NCBI GenBank assembly: GCA_900315775.1
Contig: ONAJ01000027.1
Location: 1 to 62,540, forward strand
DNA length: 62,540 nucleotides
Reading direction: 5' to 3'
DNA from: an uncultured Prevotella sp.
GTDB taxonomy: Bacteria > Bacteroidota > Bacteroidia > Bacteroidales > Bacteroidaceae
The notes beneath the pieces were generated by a model. That model made no database searches, was not told the DNA's origin, and was given only the letters and a program-made list of their open reading frames with translations. Position numbers and translations under genes: made by a program. Shown here piece after piece: positions 33,127-42,517 of this stretch (positions within the stretch are counted from its first letter, which is position 1; each line of letters begins with the position of its first letter).

Positions 33127-33941
33127 GTCTTAAACAGATAATATACGTCGCCGTAATCTTTCAAGGAGTATGGGGAAGGGTATTCTTTAAAAAATCCGAA
33201 TATGGTGCTACCGCTGCCACTCATTGCCGCATAGATGGCACCAAAATCGTAGAGCTTCTGTTTTATTTCTGCCAGCTTGGGGTATTGTGGAAAGATGCTG
33301 TCCTCGAAGTCGTTTTTCAGGTCTTGACGCCACGTTTCTATGGGCTGGTTAAGAACGATGTCACGACAGTTTTTCTGTGGTTGTTGAGGTGTTATGTGTG
33401 CGAAGGCCTCGCGCGTACTTATGGATATTGTAGGTTTTATAACAACAAGTTTATAGTCGCTGAGGTCGAGGTGGATGTCGGTGAGTTTGTCGCCAATACC
33501 TTCTGCATAGGCTGGGGTAGATTTTATGAAGAAGACGCAGTCGGCACCAAGTTGGGCAGCATAGTGCTCCATCTGCTCCGTGGAAAGATCCAGATAGCAG
33601 TATTCATTAATTAGACGTATAGCGTAAGCACCGTCGGAAGAGCCGCCGCCCATACCTGCCTGCATAGGGATTTTCTTGGTAAGGGTGAAGTGAAGCGGAG
33701 GCAGATCGAAGTCGTTGTTTAGCAGGTTATAAGCCTTAACGACAAGGTTCTTCTCGGGGTCGCAGTCGATGTCCTCGCCCTTGACTTCAAGGGTGCAGCC
33801 TTTGTCCTTTCCATAAGAGATGTACAAATCGTCTTTGATTAAGACAGGATAGAACACCGTCTCGAGGTTATGATAGCCGTCAGGACGCTGGCTGACGATG
33901 TTGAGTCCGAGGTTTATCTTAGCGCAAGGAAATATTCTCAT
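33123..33941 (-). CDS. ispE: 4-(cytidine 5'-diphospho)-2-C-methyl-D-erythritol kinase
   Basis: 272 residues. GHMP kinase of the MEP isoprenoid pathway. Motifs: CAKINLGLNIVSQRPDGYHNLETVFYP at the N-terminus (catalytic Lys and His region), the ATP loop IPMQAGMGGGSSDGAYAIR, and the third motif AAMSGSGSTIFGFF. A minus-strand TATCTTTG at 33980-33987 is a likely -7 box; it lies within the divergent dnaB promoter region. Confidence 0.96.
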   Translation of the reverse strand: MRIFPCAKINLGLNIVSQRPDGYHNLETVFYPVLIKDDLYISYGKDKGCTLEVKGEDIDCDPEKNLVVKAYNLLNNDFDLPPLHFTLTKKIPMQAGMGGGSSDGAYAIRLINEYCYLDLSTEQMEHYAAQLGADCVFFIKSTPAYAEGIGDKLTDIHLDLSDYKLVVIKPTISISTREAFAHITPQQPQKNCRDIVLNQPIETWRQDLKNDFEDSIFPQYPKLAEIKQKLYDFGAIYAAMSGSGSTIFGFFKEYPSPYSLKDYGDVYYLFKT

Positions 33942-33975
33942 TTGGTATTTTTAAAACTTAAAGTTTAGAAAATCG

Positions 33976-34006
33976 TTGCAAAGATACAAATATATTTGTA
34001 ATTTTG
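33976..34006 (+). promoter_or_regulatory. dnaB promoter, overlapping the divergent ispE -7 box
   Basis: TTG at 33976-33978, a 20-bp spacer and TAATTTTG at 33999-34006. The spacer contains CAAAGATA (33980-33987), the minus-strand -7 box of ispE. The two promoters therefore overlap face to face and should exclude each other. Confidence 0.65.
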
Positions 34007-34026
34007 TACCCGCAAAAGAAATAATT

Positions 34027-35511
34027 ATGGCAGAGAGAAGAAAAAATACTGTTCCTATAGATTCCACATATGGTCATCTTCAGCCCCAGGCGCTCGACAT
34101 AGAAAGAGCCGTTCTTGGTGCGTTGATGATTGATACCGAAGCATTCTCGATGGTCAGCGAAGTGCTGAAACCAGAGACATTCTACGAACCGCGTAACCAG
34201 AAGATTTATCAGGCTATACAGACGCTGAGCATGAATCAGCAGCCTGTGGATATTATGACGGTTACGGAACAGGTGCGTCGCGACGGAGCGTTGGAAGAGA
34301 TAGGCGGTCCTGCATATATCCTTGAGCTGTCGTCGCACGTGGCTTCGAGTGCTCACATAGAGTATCATGCGAATATTCTGGCACAGAAGTTTATGGCGCG
34401 TCAGCTGATATCCTACGCCAGTCGTCTGGAAACGAGAGCCTTCGACGAAACTTCCGACGTCAACGAAGTAATGCAGTCGGCAGAGGGCGAGCTCTTTGAA
34501 CTGTCGCAGAAGAATATGCGTCAGGACTATACACAGATAGACCCCGTTGTCAGCGAGGCAGTGGAGATACTGCAGAAGGCAGCATCGAACACCAGTGGAC
34601 TGACGGGTATTCCTACTGGTTATACCGACCTTGATGACAAGACGTCAGGATGGCAGAATTCCGACCTCGTCATCATTGCAGGACGTCCCGCGATGGGAAA
34701 GACAGCCTTCGCGCTGTCGCTTGCCAAGAATATTGCTGTCGATGAACATATACCTGTAGCGTTCTTCTCGCTTGAAATGAGCAACGTCCAGCTGGTGAAC
34801 CGTCTTATCTCTAACGTTTGTGAGATTTCGGGAAAGAAGATTCTTAACGGACAGCTTGATAAGGAAGAGTGGAAGCGACTGGACAGAAATCTCCGACTGC
34901 TCCAAGGAGCGCCGATTTACGTTGACGATACCCCGGGAATGGGAATCTTTGAGTTGCGTACTAAGGCTCGTAGGCTGGTTCGTGAGAACAAGGTGCGACT
35001 GATAATTATAGACTATCTACAGTTGATGAATGCCAACGGCTCGCGCTTCGGAAGTCGTCAGGAAGAGGTATCTACAATAAGTCGTTCGCTGAAAGGACTT
35101 GCTAAGGAGTTGAACATCCCAATACTGGCGCTGTCGCAGCTTAACCGTTCTGTGGAGAAACGTGACGACGGACAGGAGGGAAAACGTCCGCAACTGTCTG
35201 ACCTGCGTGAGTCGGGAGCCATAGAGCAGGATGCCGATATGGTACTTTTTGTTCACAGACCAGAGTACTATCGTATTTTTCAGGACGAACACGGTAACGA
35301 CCTGCGCGGAATGGCACAGATAATCATCGCCAAGCATCGTAAAGGTGCTACGGGTGACGTGTTGCTTAACTTCCGAGGAGAGTTTACACGATTCCAGAAT
35401 CCGCAGGACTCATATATCGGGGCAATGGATAATGGTGGAGAGATAAGAATGTCGAAGGCATCGCAGGATGATCCGTTGCCACCGCCACCGGTGGAAGGAG
35501 TGCCGTTTTAA
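34027..35511 (+). CDS. dnaB: Replicative DNA helicase
   Basis: 494 residues from the ATG at 34027 (MAERRKNTVP). Hexameric 5'-3' helicase of the replisome. The N-terminal DnaB domain has PQALDIERAVLGALMID and HVASSAHIEYHANIL. The RecA-like domain has Walker A IIAGRPAMGKTAFALSLA, FFSLEMSNVQL, Walker B IIIDYLQLM, QEEVSTISRSLKGLAKEL, ALSQLNRSVE, and SGAIEQDADMVLFVHR. No intein. The tail ends DDPLPPPPVEGVPF, a Pro-rich end common in Bacteroidota DnaB. Confidence 0.97.
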   Translation: MAERRKNTVPIDSTYGHLQPQALDIERAVLGALMIDTEAFSMVSEVLKPETFYEPRNQKIYQAIQTLSMNQQPVDIMTVTEQVRRDGALEEIGGPAYILELSSHVASSAHIEYHANILAQKFMARQLISYASRLETRAFDETSDVNEVMQSAEGELFELSQKNMRQDYTQIDPVVSEAVEILQKAASNTSGLTGIPTGYTDLDDKTSGWQNSDLVIIAGRPAMGKTAFALSLAKNIAVDEHIPVAFFSLEMSNVQLVNRLISNVCEISGKKILNGQLDKEEWKRLDRNLRLLQGAPIYVDDTPGMGIFELRTKARRLVRENKVRLIIIDYLQLMNANGSRFGSRQEEVSTISRSLKGLAKELNIPILALSQLNRSVEKRDDGQEGKRPQLSDLRESGAIEQDADMVLFVHRPEYYRIFQDEHGNDLRGMAQIIIAKHRKGATGDVLLNFRGEFTRFQNPQDSYIGAMDNGGEIRMSKASQDDPLPPPPVEGVPF

Positions 35512-35544
35512 GATGTAGGAGGTTAGAAGTAAGAGGTAAAAATT

Positions 35545-36051
35545 ATGATTACGGTTAAACTCAAGGAAAAAGATATTATAAAGGCTGCCAATGAAGGTAT
35601 GGATGCTTTCGTTGGTGCTTTTGTTGACAAAATTAACGAAGCTATCGGTAGTGAGCTGACGGGCGAGACGATGCAGCTGCTCAATGCTGACCAGATAACG
35701 CTATTGGCATATGTACAGATGCGCGATGAGGTTATGGACGGTGGTTTCGTACAGCTGATACATAACGGATACGGTCCGTTCCTCTTTAAGAATCCCTTCG
35801 CAAAAGCATTGAAGATGTGGGGCTTGACAGACCTTTCGAAACTTGTTTACAGCGCAGCAACACTGTATAACAAACACCACGAAGCGATAGAGGCCGACTG
35901 TAGCGACGACGAGTTTATGTCGCTCTTTGAACGTTTCCCTGATTTTGACGACCTCGACGATGAGTTCGTGGAGAACGAGGAGATGTGGACAGCCAGAATA
36001 GCTGAGTATATCGACGAGCATATAGAAGCATTTGCAACAGTAGAAAAATGA
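35545..36051 (+). CDS. DMP19/DUF4375 family protein
   Basis: 168 residues, mostly acidic and helical. The [25 protein letters not shown] stretch and [18 protein letters not shown] match DUF4375, the domain of the DNA-mimic protein DMP19 from Neisseria, which binds a transcription factor and HU. The high negative charge in the C-terminal third ([22 protein letters not shown]) would fit DNA mimicry, but function here is untested. It overlaps smpB by 4 bp (ATGA). A short AGGTTAGAAGTAAGAGG repeat (35517-35539) separates it from dnaB. Confidence 0.85.
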   Translation: MITVKLKEKDIIKAANEGMDAFVGAFVDKINEAIGSELTGETMQLLNADQITLLAYVQMRDEVMDGGFVQLIHNGYGPFLFKNPFAKALKMWGLTDLSKLVYSAATLYNKHHEAIEADCSDDEFMSLFERFPDFDDLDDEFVENEEMWTARIAEYIDEHIEAFATVEK

Positions 36052-36527
36052 ACAAAGAACAACAGGAAATAAGGAAGAAAAGTCCTATACAGATACGCAA
36101 CAAGAAGGCATCGTTCGAGTACCTCTTCGTTGACGACTACACGGCAGGCATCGTGCTTACGGGTACCGAGATAAAGAGTATCCGACTGGGCAAGGCGTCG
36201 CTTGTAGATACCTATTGCTACTTTGCCAACGGAGAGCTGTGGGTGAAAGGAATGAATATCTCGCCTTACTTCTATGGCTCGTTCAACAACCATTCGGCAA
36301 AGCGCGACAGGAAACTGCTGCTTAATCGTCGTGAGTTGAGAAAACTGCAAGAGGCAACGAAGGCAGTGGGATTTACAATAGTGCCAACATTACTCTTTAT
36401 CGACACCAACGGAAGAGCAAAGCTGGACATATCGTTGGCACGAGGAAAGAAAGAGTTTGACAAACGACAGACCCTGAAGGAAAAAGAAGACCGCAGGGAG
36501 ATGGATAGAGCAAGAAAGAACTTCTAA
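36048..36527 (+). CDS. smpB: SsrA-binding protein SmpB
   Basis: 159 residues. It brings tmRNA to stalled ribosomes. Motifs: [80 protein letters not shown], and the basic tail [13 protein letters not shown]. The ssrA RNA gene is not adjacent. It precedes metH by 9 bp. Confidence 0.97.
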   Translation: MNKEQQEIRKKSPIQIRNKKASFEYLFVDDYTAGIVLTGTEIKSIRLGKASLVDTYCYFANGELWVKGMNISPYFYGSFNNHSAKRDRKLLLNRRELRKLQEATKAVGFTIVPTLLFIDTNGRAKLDISLARGKKEFDKRQTLKEKEDRREMDRARKNF

Positions 36528-36536
36528 CAACAGATA

Positions 36537-39257
36537 ATGAAAGGTATAGAGAACTTAATAAAGGAGAAGATCCTTGTGCTCGACGGAGCGATGGGTACTA
36601 TGATTCAGAAGTATGGGCTTAAAGGCAATAACGACGCTTTTAACCTCATACGTCCCGATGTGGTTCTCGATATTCACAAGAAATACTTAGAGGCAGGAGC
36701 CGACATTATTACTACAAACACGTTCAGTAGTCAGCGCATCTCGCAAGAAGACTATAACATGCAAGACAAATGTCGTGAGATGGCACTTGCAGGAGCACAG
36801 CTGGCACGTAAGGCTGCCGACGCTTTTTCTACGGATGAGAAACCTCGTTTCGTGGCAGGCTCGGTAGGTCCTACGAACAAGACTTGCTCCATGAGTTCCG
36901 ATGTCAGCAATCCTGCAGAAAGAGATATTACCTACGACGAACTCTTCGATGCCTACTGCGAACAGATAGGAGCATTGATAGAAGGCGGTGTAGATACGAT
37001 ACTCATTGAGACTATATTCGATACGCTGAATGCTAAGGCAGCTATCGATGCGGCACTTAATGAGATGAACAGACAGGGCAGACAACTGCCGATAATGCTT
37101 AGCGTAACGATAAGCGACCTTGCAGGAAGAACACTCAGCGGACAGACCCTCGACGCCTTTCTAGCAAGTGTTTCAAGCTATCCGATATTCTCTGTGGGAC
37201 TGAACTGCTCGTTTGGTGCCGCACAGATGAAACCCTACCTGAAAGACCTTTCAAGGAAAGCACCTTATTATATTAGTGCTTATCCGAACGCAGGACTGCC
37301 GAACTCTATGGGACTGTACGATGAAACGGTAGAGTCGATGTCGCCACAGATAAAAGAATTTATCGACGAAGGACTGGTGAATATCATCGGCGGATGCTGT
37401 GGTACGGACGAGGAGTTCATAGCAAGTTACGCACAGATGGCGGAAGGAAAGACACCACACGTAGTAGTGCCCCGCACAGAGACGCTTAAACTGTCGGGCT
37501 TTGAGGTTCTTGACGTTACCGACGAGGTACGATTCGTTAACGTAGGAGAGCGTTGCAACGTGGCAGGCTCAAGAAAGTTCCTCCGACTTATTCAGGAAAA
37601 GAAATACGATGAGGCTATGACGATAGCCCGAAAGCAGGTCGAGGACGGAGCGCTGGTGATAGACGTCAATATGGACGACGCGTTGCTGGACGCACGTAAG
37701 GAAATGCGCACATTCCTTAACCTTATAGCTGCCGAGCCGGACATCTCGAAAGTGCCTATAATGATAGACTCTTCCGACTGGAATGTCATCATGGAAGGAC
37801 TGAAATGTGTTCAGGGAAAGCCTATCGTGAACTCCATATCACTAAAGGAAGGCGAAGAGGTCTTCGTTAGTCATGCTAAGGATGCAATGAGGTTCGGTGC
37901 TGCCGTCGTAGTGATGTGTTTCGACGAAGAAGGACAGGCAACGACATTCGAACGCAGAATAGCTATCGCCGAAAGGGCATACAAGATACTCACCGAAAAG
38001 GTGGGGATGAACCCGCTGGACATTATCTTCGACCCTAATGTGCTCGCTATAGCTACAGGTATAGAAGAGCACGATAGCTATGCTCTCGACTTTATACGTG
38101 CTACGGAGTGGATTCGTAAGAATCTCAAAGGAGCACACGTCAGCGGAGGAATAAGCAATCTCAGTTTCTCGTTCCGAGGAAATAACTACATCCGAGAGGC
38201 ACTACACGCAGTATTCCTTTTCCACACCATACAGAAAGGAATGGATTTCGGAATAGTTAATCCGGCATCAAAGGTGCTCTATACAGACATACCACAGGAG
38301 CAGTTGACAATATTCGAGGATGTAATACTCAATAGGAATAAGAATGCTACTGAGGCGCTGGTGGCACTTAGCGAAGAGATGGTAGAGAGGAGAGAGAAGA
38401 GAGGAAGGGAAGATGTGAATAAAGAATCGAGTCGTGTGATGCAAGGCCCGAAAGACGAGGAGCTTCCTGTGGAGGAAAGGCTTGTTAACGCTCTCGTAAA
38501 GGGAATATCGGACAACCTGGAAGACGACCTCAAGGAGGCTACAGCGAAGTATCCTAAAGCGGTGGATATCATAGAAGGTCCGCTGATGAAGGGAATGAAC
38601 ATCGTCGGAGAACTGTTCGGAGAAGGAAAGATGTTCCTGCCACAAGTGGTGAAGTCGGCAAGGACAATGAAACAAGCAGTAGCTTTCCTGACGGAGAATA
38701 CGGAGCTGGCAGAGGTGTCAGCAAATGCCCAGAAAGCGGGTAAGGTGCTGTTGGCAACAGTGAAGGGCGACGTCCACGACATAGGAAAGAATATTGTAGC
38801 TGTCGTTATGGCATGCAACAACTATGAAGTCATTGATATGGGTGTTATGGTGCCGGCAGAACAGATAGTGCGCAAAGCTAAGGAAGAGAAGGTTGACATT
38901 ATTGGTCTTAGCGGACTGATAACTCCTTCGCTCGAAGAGATGGTGAATGTAGCTAACGAACTCACCCGTGCAGGACTTAACATTCCTATAATGATTGGTG
39001 GTGCTACGACGAGTAGGCTTCATGTGGCGCTGAAGATAGCACCAGTATATTCAGGACCTGTAGTGTGGCTGAAGGATGCGTCGCAGAATGCCCTTATGGC
39101 CCATAAACTGTTGGATAAAGACGAAGAACCTGTATTCGAGGCAAAGTTGAGCGAGGAGTATGACACTCTTCGTAAAGACTTCTACGAGAAACAGGAGAAG
39201 TTGATGAGTATCGAGGAGGCTAGAAGTAAGAAACTTAATCTTTGGGATAAGAAATAA
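36537..39257 (+). CDS. metH: Cobalamin-dependent methionine synthase lacking the activation domain
   Basis: 906 residues. It transfers a methyl group from methyl-THF to homocysteine through cobalamin. Homocysteine domain: [23 protein letters not shown] and IIGGCCGT (zinc Cys). Pterin domain: [15 protein letters not shown] and [10 protein letters not shown]. Cobalamin domain: [13 protein letters not shown] with the Co-ligating His, and [13 protein letters not shown]. The protein stops after the cobalamin domain; the roughly 330-residue AdoMet reactivation domain of E. coli MetH is absent, so reactivation would need a separate protein. Residues about 616-640 ([18 protein letters not shown]) are encoded by GGAGAGAG-type sequence in the linker before the cobalamin cap. 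No cobalamin riboswitch fits upstream (9-bp gap). Confidence 0.95.
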   Translation: MKGIENLIKEKILVLDGAMGTMIQKYGLKGNNDAFNLIRPDVVLDIHKKYLEAGADIITTNTFSSQRISQEDYNMQDKCREMALAGAQLARKAADAFSTDEKPRFVAGSVGPTNKTCSMSSDVSNPAERDITYDELFDAYCEQIGALIEGGVDTILIETIFDTLNAKAAIDAALNEMNRQGRQLPIMLSVTISDLAGRTLSGQTLDAFLASVSSYPIFSVGLNCSFGAAQMKPYLKDLSRKAPYYISAYPNAGLPNSMGLYDETVESMSPQIKEFIDEGLVNIIGGCCGTDEEFIASYAQMAEGKTPHVVVPRTETLKLSGFEVLDVTDEVRFVNVGERCNVAGSRKFLRLIQEKKYDEAMTIARKQVEDGALVIDVNMDDALLDARKEMRTFLNLIAAEPDISKVPIMIDSSDWNVIMEGLKCVQGKPIVNSISLKEGEEVFVSHAKDAMRFGAAVVVMCFDEEGQATTFERRIAIAERAYKILTEKVGMNPLDIIFDPNVLAIATGIEEHDSYALDFIRATEWIRKNLKGAHVSGGISNLSFSFRGNNYIREALHAVFLFHTIQKGMDFGIVNPASKVLYTDIPQEQLTIFEDVILNRNKNATEALVALSEEMVERREKRGREDVNKESSRVMQGPKDEELPVEERLVNALVKGISDNLEDDLKEATAKYPKAVDIIEGPLMKGMNIVGELFGEGKMFLPQVVKSARTMKQAVAFLTENTELAEVSANAQKAGKVLLATVKGDVHDIGKNIVAVVMACNNYEVIDMGVMVPAEQIVRKAKEEKVDIIGLSGLITPSLEEMVNVANELTRAGLNIPIMIGGATTSRLHVALKIAPVYSGPVVWLKDASQNALMAHKLLDKDEEPVFEAKLSEEYDTLRKDFYEKQEKLMSIEEARSKKLNLWDKK
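38385..38414 (+). repeat. GAGAGGAGAGAGAAGAGAGG tract inside metH
   Basis: A purine tract in frame within the linker before the cobalamin domain. It resembles the reverse complement of the CTCTCTCC half of the composite repeat seen in nadE and at 18655-18702. Because it encodes a flexible charged linker, a chance origin is possible. Confidence 0.55.
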
Positions 39258-39263
39258 AGATAT

Positions 39264-40118
39264 ATGAAGAAGAAAAATTGGCATTTGATACCAGGACAGC
39301 CTATCACAGAGATGGACAAAAAGATAATGTGGTGGGAGAGTAAAGGAAAATTGGTGCCACACAGAGAGCTGATAAAAACACCAGAACAGATAGAAGGAAT
39401 ACGTAGGGCAGGAGTGGTGAATACTGGTGTTCTCGACGAAGTTGCGAAGAATATTCACGCCGGCATGAGTACTCTTGAGATTGACGAAATATGTATGGAC
39501 TACTGCAAGGCACACAATGCCACACCAGCATGTCTTAACTACGAAGGCTTCCCCAAGAGCGTGTGCACAAGTATCAATGAAGTGGTGTGTCACGGAATAC
39601 CCAAGGCAGAAGATGTCCTTGAAGAGGGCGATATAATCAATGTGGATTTCACGACGATAGTTGACGGATATTATGCTGACGCCTCGCGTATGTTTATTAT
39701 AGGTAAGACATCACCCGAGAAGGAACAACTTGTAAGGGTTGCTAAGGAGTGCCTGGAGATTGGTGCTGAGGCCGCAAAACCCTACGGCTTCGTAGGCGAT
39801 ATAGGCAACGCAATAGAAAAACATGCGAAGAAGTATCACTACGGAGTGGTCCGCGATCTCTGTGGACACGGAGTGGGATTGGAATTCCACGAAGCTCCCG
39901 ATGTAGAACATTATGGTAAGAAAGGAACAGGAATGTTACTCGTGCCAGGAATGGTGTTCACCATAGAGCCGATGATAAATATGGGTACATGGAGAGTGTT
40001 CATCGATGCTGACGACCCATACGGATGGGAAGTGATTAGCGAGGACGAGAAACCCAGCGCCCAATGGGAACATACCTTCCTGATGACAGAAAATGGAGTA
40101 GAAATTTTATCATACTGA
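39264..40118 (+). CDS. map: Methionine aminopeptidase, type I
   Basis: 284 residues. It removes N-terminal Met from new proteins. The metal ligands are visible: INVDFTTIVDGYYADASRMF (two Asp), HGVGLEFHEAPDV (His), FTIEPMIN (Glu), and QWEHTFLMTENG (Glu). YEGFPKSVCTSINEVVCHGIP is the substrate loop. An N-terminal extension of about 35 residues (KKNWHLIPGQPITEMDKKIMWWES) is typical of Bacteroidota enzymes and has no zinc-finger Cys. It touches tsaD with a TGATG overlap. Confidence 0.96.
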   Translation: MKKKNWHLIPGQPITEMDKKIMWWESKGKLVPHRELIKTPEQIEGIRRAGVVNTGVLDEVAKNIHAGMSTLEIDEICMDYCKAHNATPACLNYEGFPKSVCTSINEVVCHGIPKAEDVLEEGDIINVDFTTIVDGYYADASRMFIIGKTSPEKEQLVRVAKECLEIGAEAAKPYGFVGDIGNAIEKHAKKYHYGVVRDLCGHGVGLEFHEAPDVEHYGKKGTGMLLVPGMVFTIEPMINMGTWRVFIDADDPYGWEVISEDEKPSAQWEHTFLMTENGVEILSY

Positions 40119-41143
40119 TGGACAATATATATATATTAGGTATAGAGAGCTCGTGTGACGATACAAGTGCGGCAGTGTTGAAAAATAATATGCTGCTGTC
40201 AAACGTAACAGCGTCACAGAAGGTCCACGAGGAATATGGTGGCGTAGTGCCGGAACTGGCATCGAGAGCACACCAGCAAAATGTTGTACCTGTGGTTGAT
40301 CAGGCGCTGAAGAAGGCCGGAATAACAAAGGAACAGCTCTCTGCGGTAGCCTTTACACGCGGTCCGGGACTTATGGGCTCTCTGCTCGTAGGCGTAAGTT
40401 TCGCAAAAGGTTTCGCACGTTCATTAGGAATACCTCTCATCGATGTAAACCATCTGCAAGGACACATCCTGGCACATTTTGTAGAAGAGGAGGGAGTGGA
40501 ACATAAAGCTCCACCTTTCCCGTTCCTTTGCTTGCTCGTAAGCGGAGGAAACTCACAGATAGTGAAGGTTAATGCGTACAACGACATGCAGGTGATAGGA
40601 CAGACGATAGACGATGCTGCCGGCGAGGCAATAGACAAATGTTCCAAAGTTATGGGACTGGGTTATCCTGGAGGTCCTATAATAGACCGTTTGGCACGTC
40701 AAGGTAATCCTCATGCCTTTAAGTTCGCAGAGCCGCAGATACCAGGCTATAACTACAGTTTCAGCGGACTGAAGACTTCGTTCCTCTATAACCTGCGCGA
40801 GTGGGTAGAGGGAGATCCTGATTTCGTGGAGCACCATAAAGAAGACCTTGCCGCGTCGTTGGAATATACAATAGTTGATATCCTGATGAAGAAACTGCGT
40901 AAGGCTGTCAAGGATACAGGAATAAAACATGTTGCTGTGGCAGGAGGAGTAAGTGCTAACAACGGACTGCGCAACGCTTTTCACGAACACGCAGAGAAAT
41001 ACGGTTGGACAATTTATATACCAAAGTTCAGCTATACTACTGACAACGCTGCAATGATTGGAATAACAGGATATTACAAATATCAGGATAAGGACTTCTG
41101 CAGTATTGATGCTCCAGCATTTTCAAAAGTAACGTTTAAATAA
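40118..41143 (+). CDS. tsaD: tRNA N6-adenosine threonylcarbamoyltransferase
   Basis: 341 residues from the ATG at 40118, which overlaps the map stop. With TsaB/TsaE it makes t6A37 on ANN-reading tRNAs. Motifs: ILGIESSCDDTSAAVL, PGLMGSLLVGVSFAKG, the metal-binding HLQGHILAHF (HxxxH), LVSGGNSQI, GEAIDKCSKVMGLGYPGGP, and VAVAGGVSANNGLR. The upstream extension would lie inside map and is rejected. Confidence 0.97.
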   Translation: MDNIYILGIESSCDDTSAAVLKNNMLLSNVTASQKVHEEYGGVVPELASRAHQQNVVPVVDQALKKAGITKEQLSAVAFTRGPGLMGSLLVGVSFAKGFARSLGIPLIDVNHLQGHILAHFVEEEGVEHKAPPFPFLCLLVSGGNSQIVKVNAYNDMQVIGQTIDDAAGEAIDKCSKVMGLGYPGGPIIDRLARQGNPHAFKFAEPQIPGYNYSFSGLKTSFLYNLREWVEGDPDFVEHHKEDLAASLEYTIVDILMKKLRKAVKDTGIKHVAVAGGVSANNGLRNAFHEHAEKYGWTIYIPKFSYTTDNAAMIGITGYYKYQDKDFCSIDAPAFSKVTFK

Positions 41144-41149
41144 TAAGAT

Positions 41150-41644
41150 ATGGAATTCGAAAACAAAGTACTTAGTAAAGAGATTCAGATGCTTCTCTAC
41201 GAAACAGGAAAGTCGCTTAGTACAGCTGAGAGCTGTACCGGAGGACTTATCGCAGAGTCTATAATCGCTGCTCCAGGAAGTAGCCAGTATTTTAAGGGCA
41301 GCATAGTTTCGTATGTTGACGAGGTTAAAGAGCGTCTGCTCGGCGTTGACCCTGAGCTTATGCGCGAGAAGAGTGCCGTCTGCGAAGAAGCTGCAATACA
41401 AATGGTGCGCGGAGCCTGCAAGACACTGAATACAGACTATGCTATTGCTGCAACAGGCTTTGCCGGTCCTGGCGGAGGAGCACCAGGAGCTCCCGTCGGT
41501 ACGATATGGCTCGCTTGTGGCACCCCTGATAATGTTATAACTTTCAAATTGTCAGAAGATAACGGACGCGACAGAAATCAGCAGGCGGCAGCTTATAAAG
41601 CACTCCAGATGTTTCTGAAGTTCCTTAAGGGTGACAAAGAGTAG
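41150..41644 (+). CDS. pncC: CinA C-terminal family / nicotinamide-nucleotide amidase
   Basis: 164 residues, the stand-alone CinA-C (PncC) form. It deamidates NMN to NaMN in the NAD salvage cycle. Motifs: LSTAESCTGGLIAESI (catalytic Ser), GSSQYFKGSIVSYVDEVKERLLGV, GACKTLNTDYAIAATGFAGPGGG, and PVGTIWLACG. It follows tsaD by 6 bp and ends the smpB-metH-map-tsaD-pncC run. Confidence 0.93.
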   Translation: MEFENKVLSKEIQMLLYETGKSLSTAESCTGGLIAESIIAAPGSSQYFKGSIVSYVDEVKERLLGVDPELMREKSAVCEEAAIQMVRGACKTLNTDYAIAATGFAGPGGGAPGAPVGTIWLACGTPDNVITFKLSEDNGRDRNQQAAAYKALQMFLKFLKGDKE

Positions 41645-41692
41645 GGTTACCTTCGAAAAAAAACTTAAAATTAAAGATTATTGAAGAAATAT

Positions 41693-41723
41693 TTTGTTAT
41701 TTCGGAAAATGTTTGTAATTTTG
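41693..41723 (+). promoter_or_regulatory. Promoter of rpmB-rpmG-DUF4295
   Basis: TTTG at 41693-41696, a 19-bp spacer and TAATTTTG at 41716-41723; consensus. The ATG of rpmB is 52 bp downstream. Confidence 0.78.
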
Positions 41724-41775
41724 CACCCTGTTTGGAATAAGTATCAAAAAAAGAACTCAAAAAAAGTAGATAGCA

Positions 41776-42039
41776 ATGTCGAAGATTTGTCAAATTACGG
41801 GTAAGAAAGCCCAAATAGGAAACAACGTTTCACACTCTAAGCATCGCACAAAGCGCAGCTTCGATGTGAACCTCTTCAGCAAGAAATTCTATTATGTTGA
41901 AGAGCAATGCTGGATTCAGCTTAAGATAAGTGCTGCCGGCCTTCGTCTTATTAACAAGGTTGGTCTTGATGCTGCACTTAAGCAGGCTGTGAGCAAAGGC
42001 TATGTAGATTGGAAAGATATTAAAGTGATAGGAGACTAA
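41776..42039 (+). CDS. rpmB: 50S ribosomal protein L28
   Basis: 87 residues. It begins [20 protein letters not shown], followed by the conserved [13 protein letters not shown] and [18 protein letters not shown]. The normal Bacteroidota form is longer than the 77-residue E. coli protein. First gene of a three-gene ribosomal operon. Confidence 0.97.
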   Translation: MSKICQITGKKAQIGNNVSHSKHRTKRSFDVNLFSKKFYYVEEQCWIQLKISAAGLRLINKVGLDAALKQAVSKGYVDWKDIKVIGD

Positions 42040-42044
42040 GTACT

Positions 42045-42236
42045 ATGGCATCAAAGAAAGCTAAAGGAAATAGAGTACAGGTAATTCTCGAATGTACTGA
42101 GATGAAGAGTAGTGGTCTGCCAGGTACAAGTCGTTATATTACGACAAAGAACCGCAAGAACACTCCTGAGAGACTGGAATTGAAGAAGTATAACCCAATC
42201 CTTAAGAAGATGACTCTTCATAAGGAAATCAAATAA
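42045..42236 (+). CDS. rpmG: 50S ribosomal protein L33
   Basis: 63 residues. [40 protein letters not shown] and LHKEIK match L33. Of the zinc-finger Cys pairs only one Cys (LECTE) is present, so this is the zinc-independent type. It follows rpmB by 5 bp. Confidence 0.96.
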   Translation: MASKKAKGNRVQVILECTEMKSSGLPGTSRYITTKNRKNTPERLELKKYNPILKKMTLHKEIK

Positions 42237-42249
42237 GGAACACTAAAGA

Positions 42250-42408
42250 ATGGCAAAGAAAACCGTCGCTACCCTCCATGAAGGCTCAAAGGATGGTCGC
42301 GCTTACACAAAAGTTATCAAGATGGTAAAGAGCCCTAAGACAGGTGCTTACATCTTCGACGAGCAGATGGTTCCTAATGAAGAAGTAAAAGAATTCTTCA
42401 AGAACTAA
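42250..42408 (+). CDS. DUF4295 family protein
   Basis: 52 residues: MAKKTVATLHEGSKDGRAYT, then KVIKMVKSPKTGAYIFDEQM and a short tail ending EFFKN. This tiny protein conserved in Bacteroidota almost always follows rpmB-rpmG, as here (13 bp after rpmG), and is presumably ribosome-associated. The role is unproven. Confidence 0.9.
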   Translation: MAKKTVATLHEGSKDGRAYTKVIKMVKSPKTGAYIFDEQMVPNEEVKEFFKN

Positions 42409-42433
42409 GATATCCTATCGAATTACATAATAA

Positions 42434-42470
42434 CGGGTCGCAACTGAAAGGTTGTGACCCGCTTTCTTTT
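42434..42470 (+). terminator. Intrinsic terminator after the rpmB operon
   Basis: CGGGTCGCAAC, loop TGAAAG, GTTGTGACCCG, then a pyrimidine/T-run (CTTTCTTTT). 11 pairs with one G-T. Confidence 0.88.
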
Positions 42471-42498
42471 GTTAATTAAAATATTTTGTTTACATTTG
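42468..42498 (+). promoter_or_regulatory. Promoter of ftsY
   Basis: TTTG at 42468-42471, a 19-bp spacer and TACATTTG at 42491-42498. The -33 box coincides with the tail of the preceding terminator. The ATG at 42518 lies 19 bp downstream. Confidence 0.7.
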
Positions 42499-42517
42499 CA
42501 CCATCAAATATAAAAGT

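Noticed and set aside
33942-34026. Replication origin next to dnaB
   Set aside because: No cluster of DnaA boxes; the region is fully explained by two promoters.
35512-36047. ssrA (tmRNA) near smpB
   Set aside because: The sequence is a coding frame (DMP19 family); no tRNA-like ends or tag frame seen.
36528-36536. Cobalamin or SAM riboswitch controlling metH
   Set aside because: Only 9 bp separate smpB and metH and nothing similar lies before the DMP19 gene.
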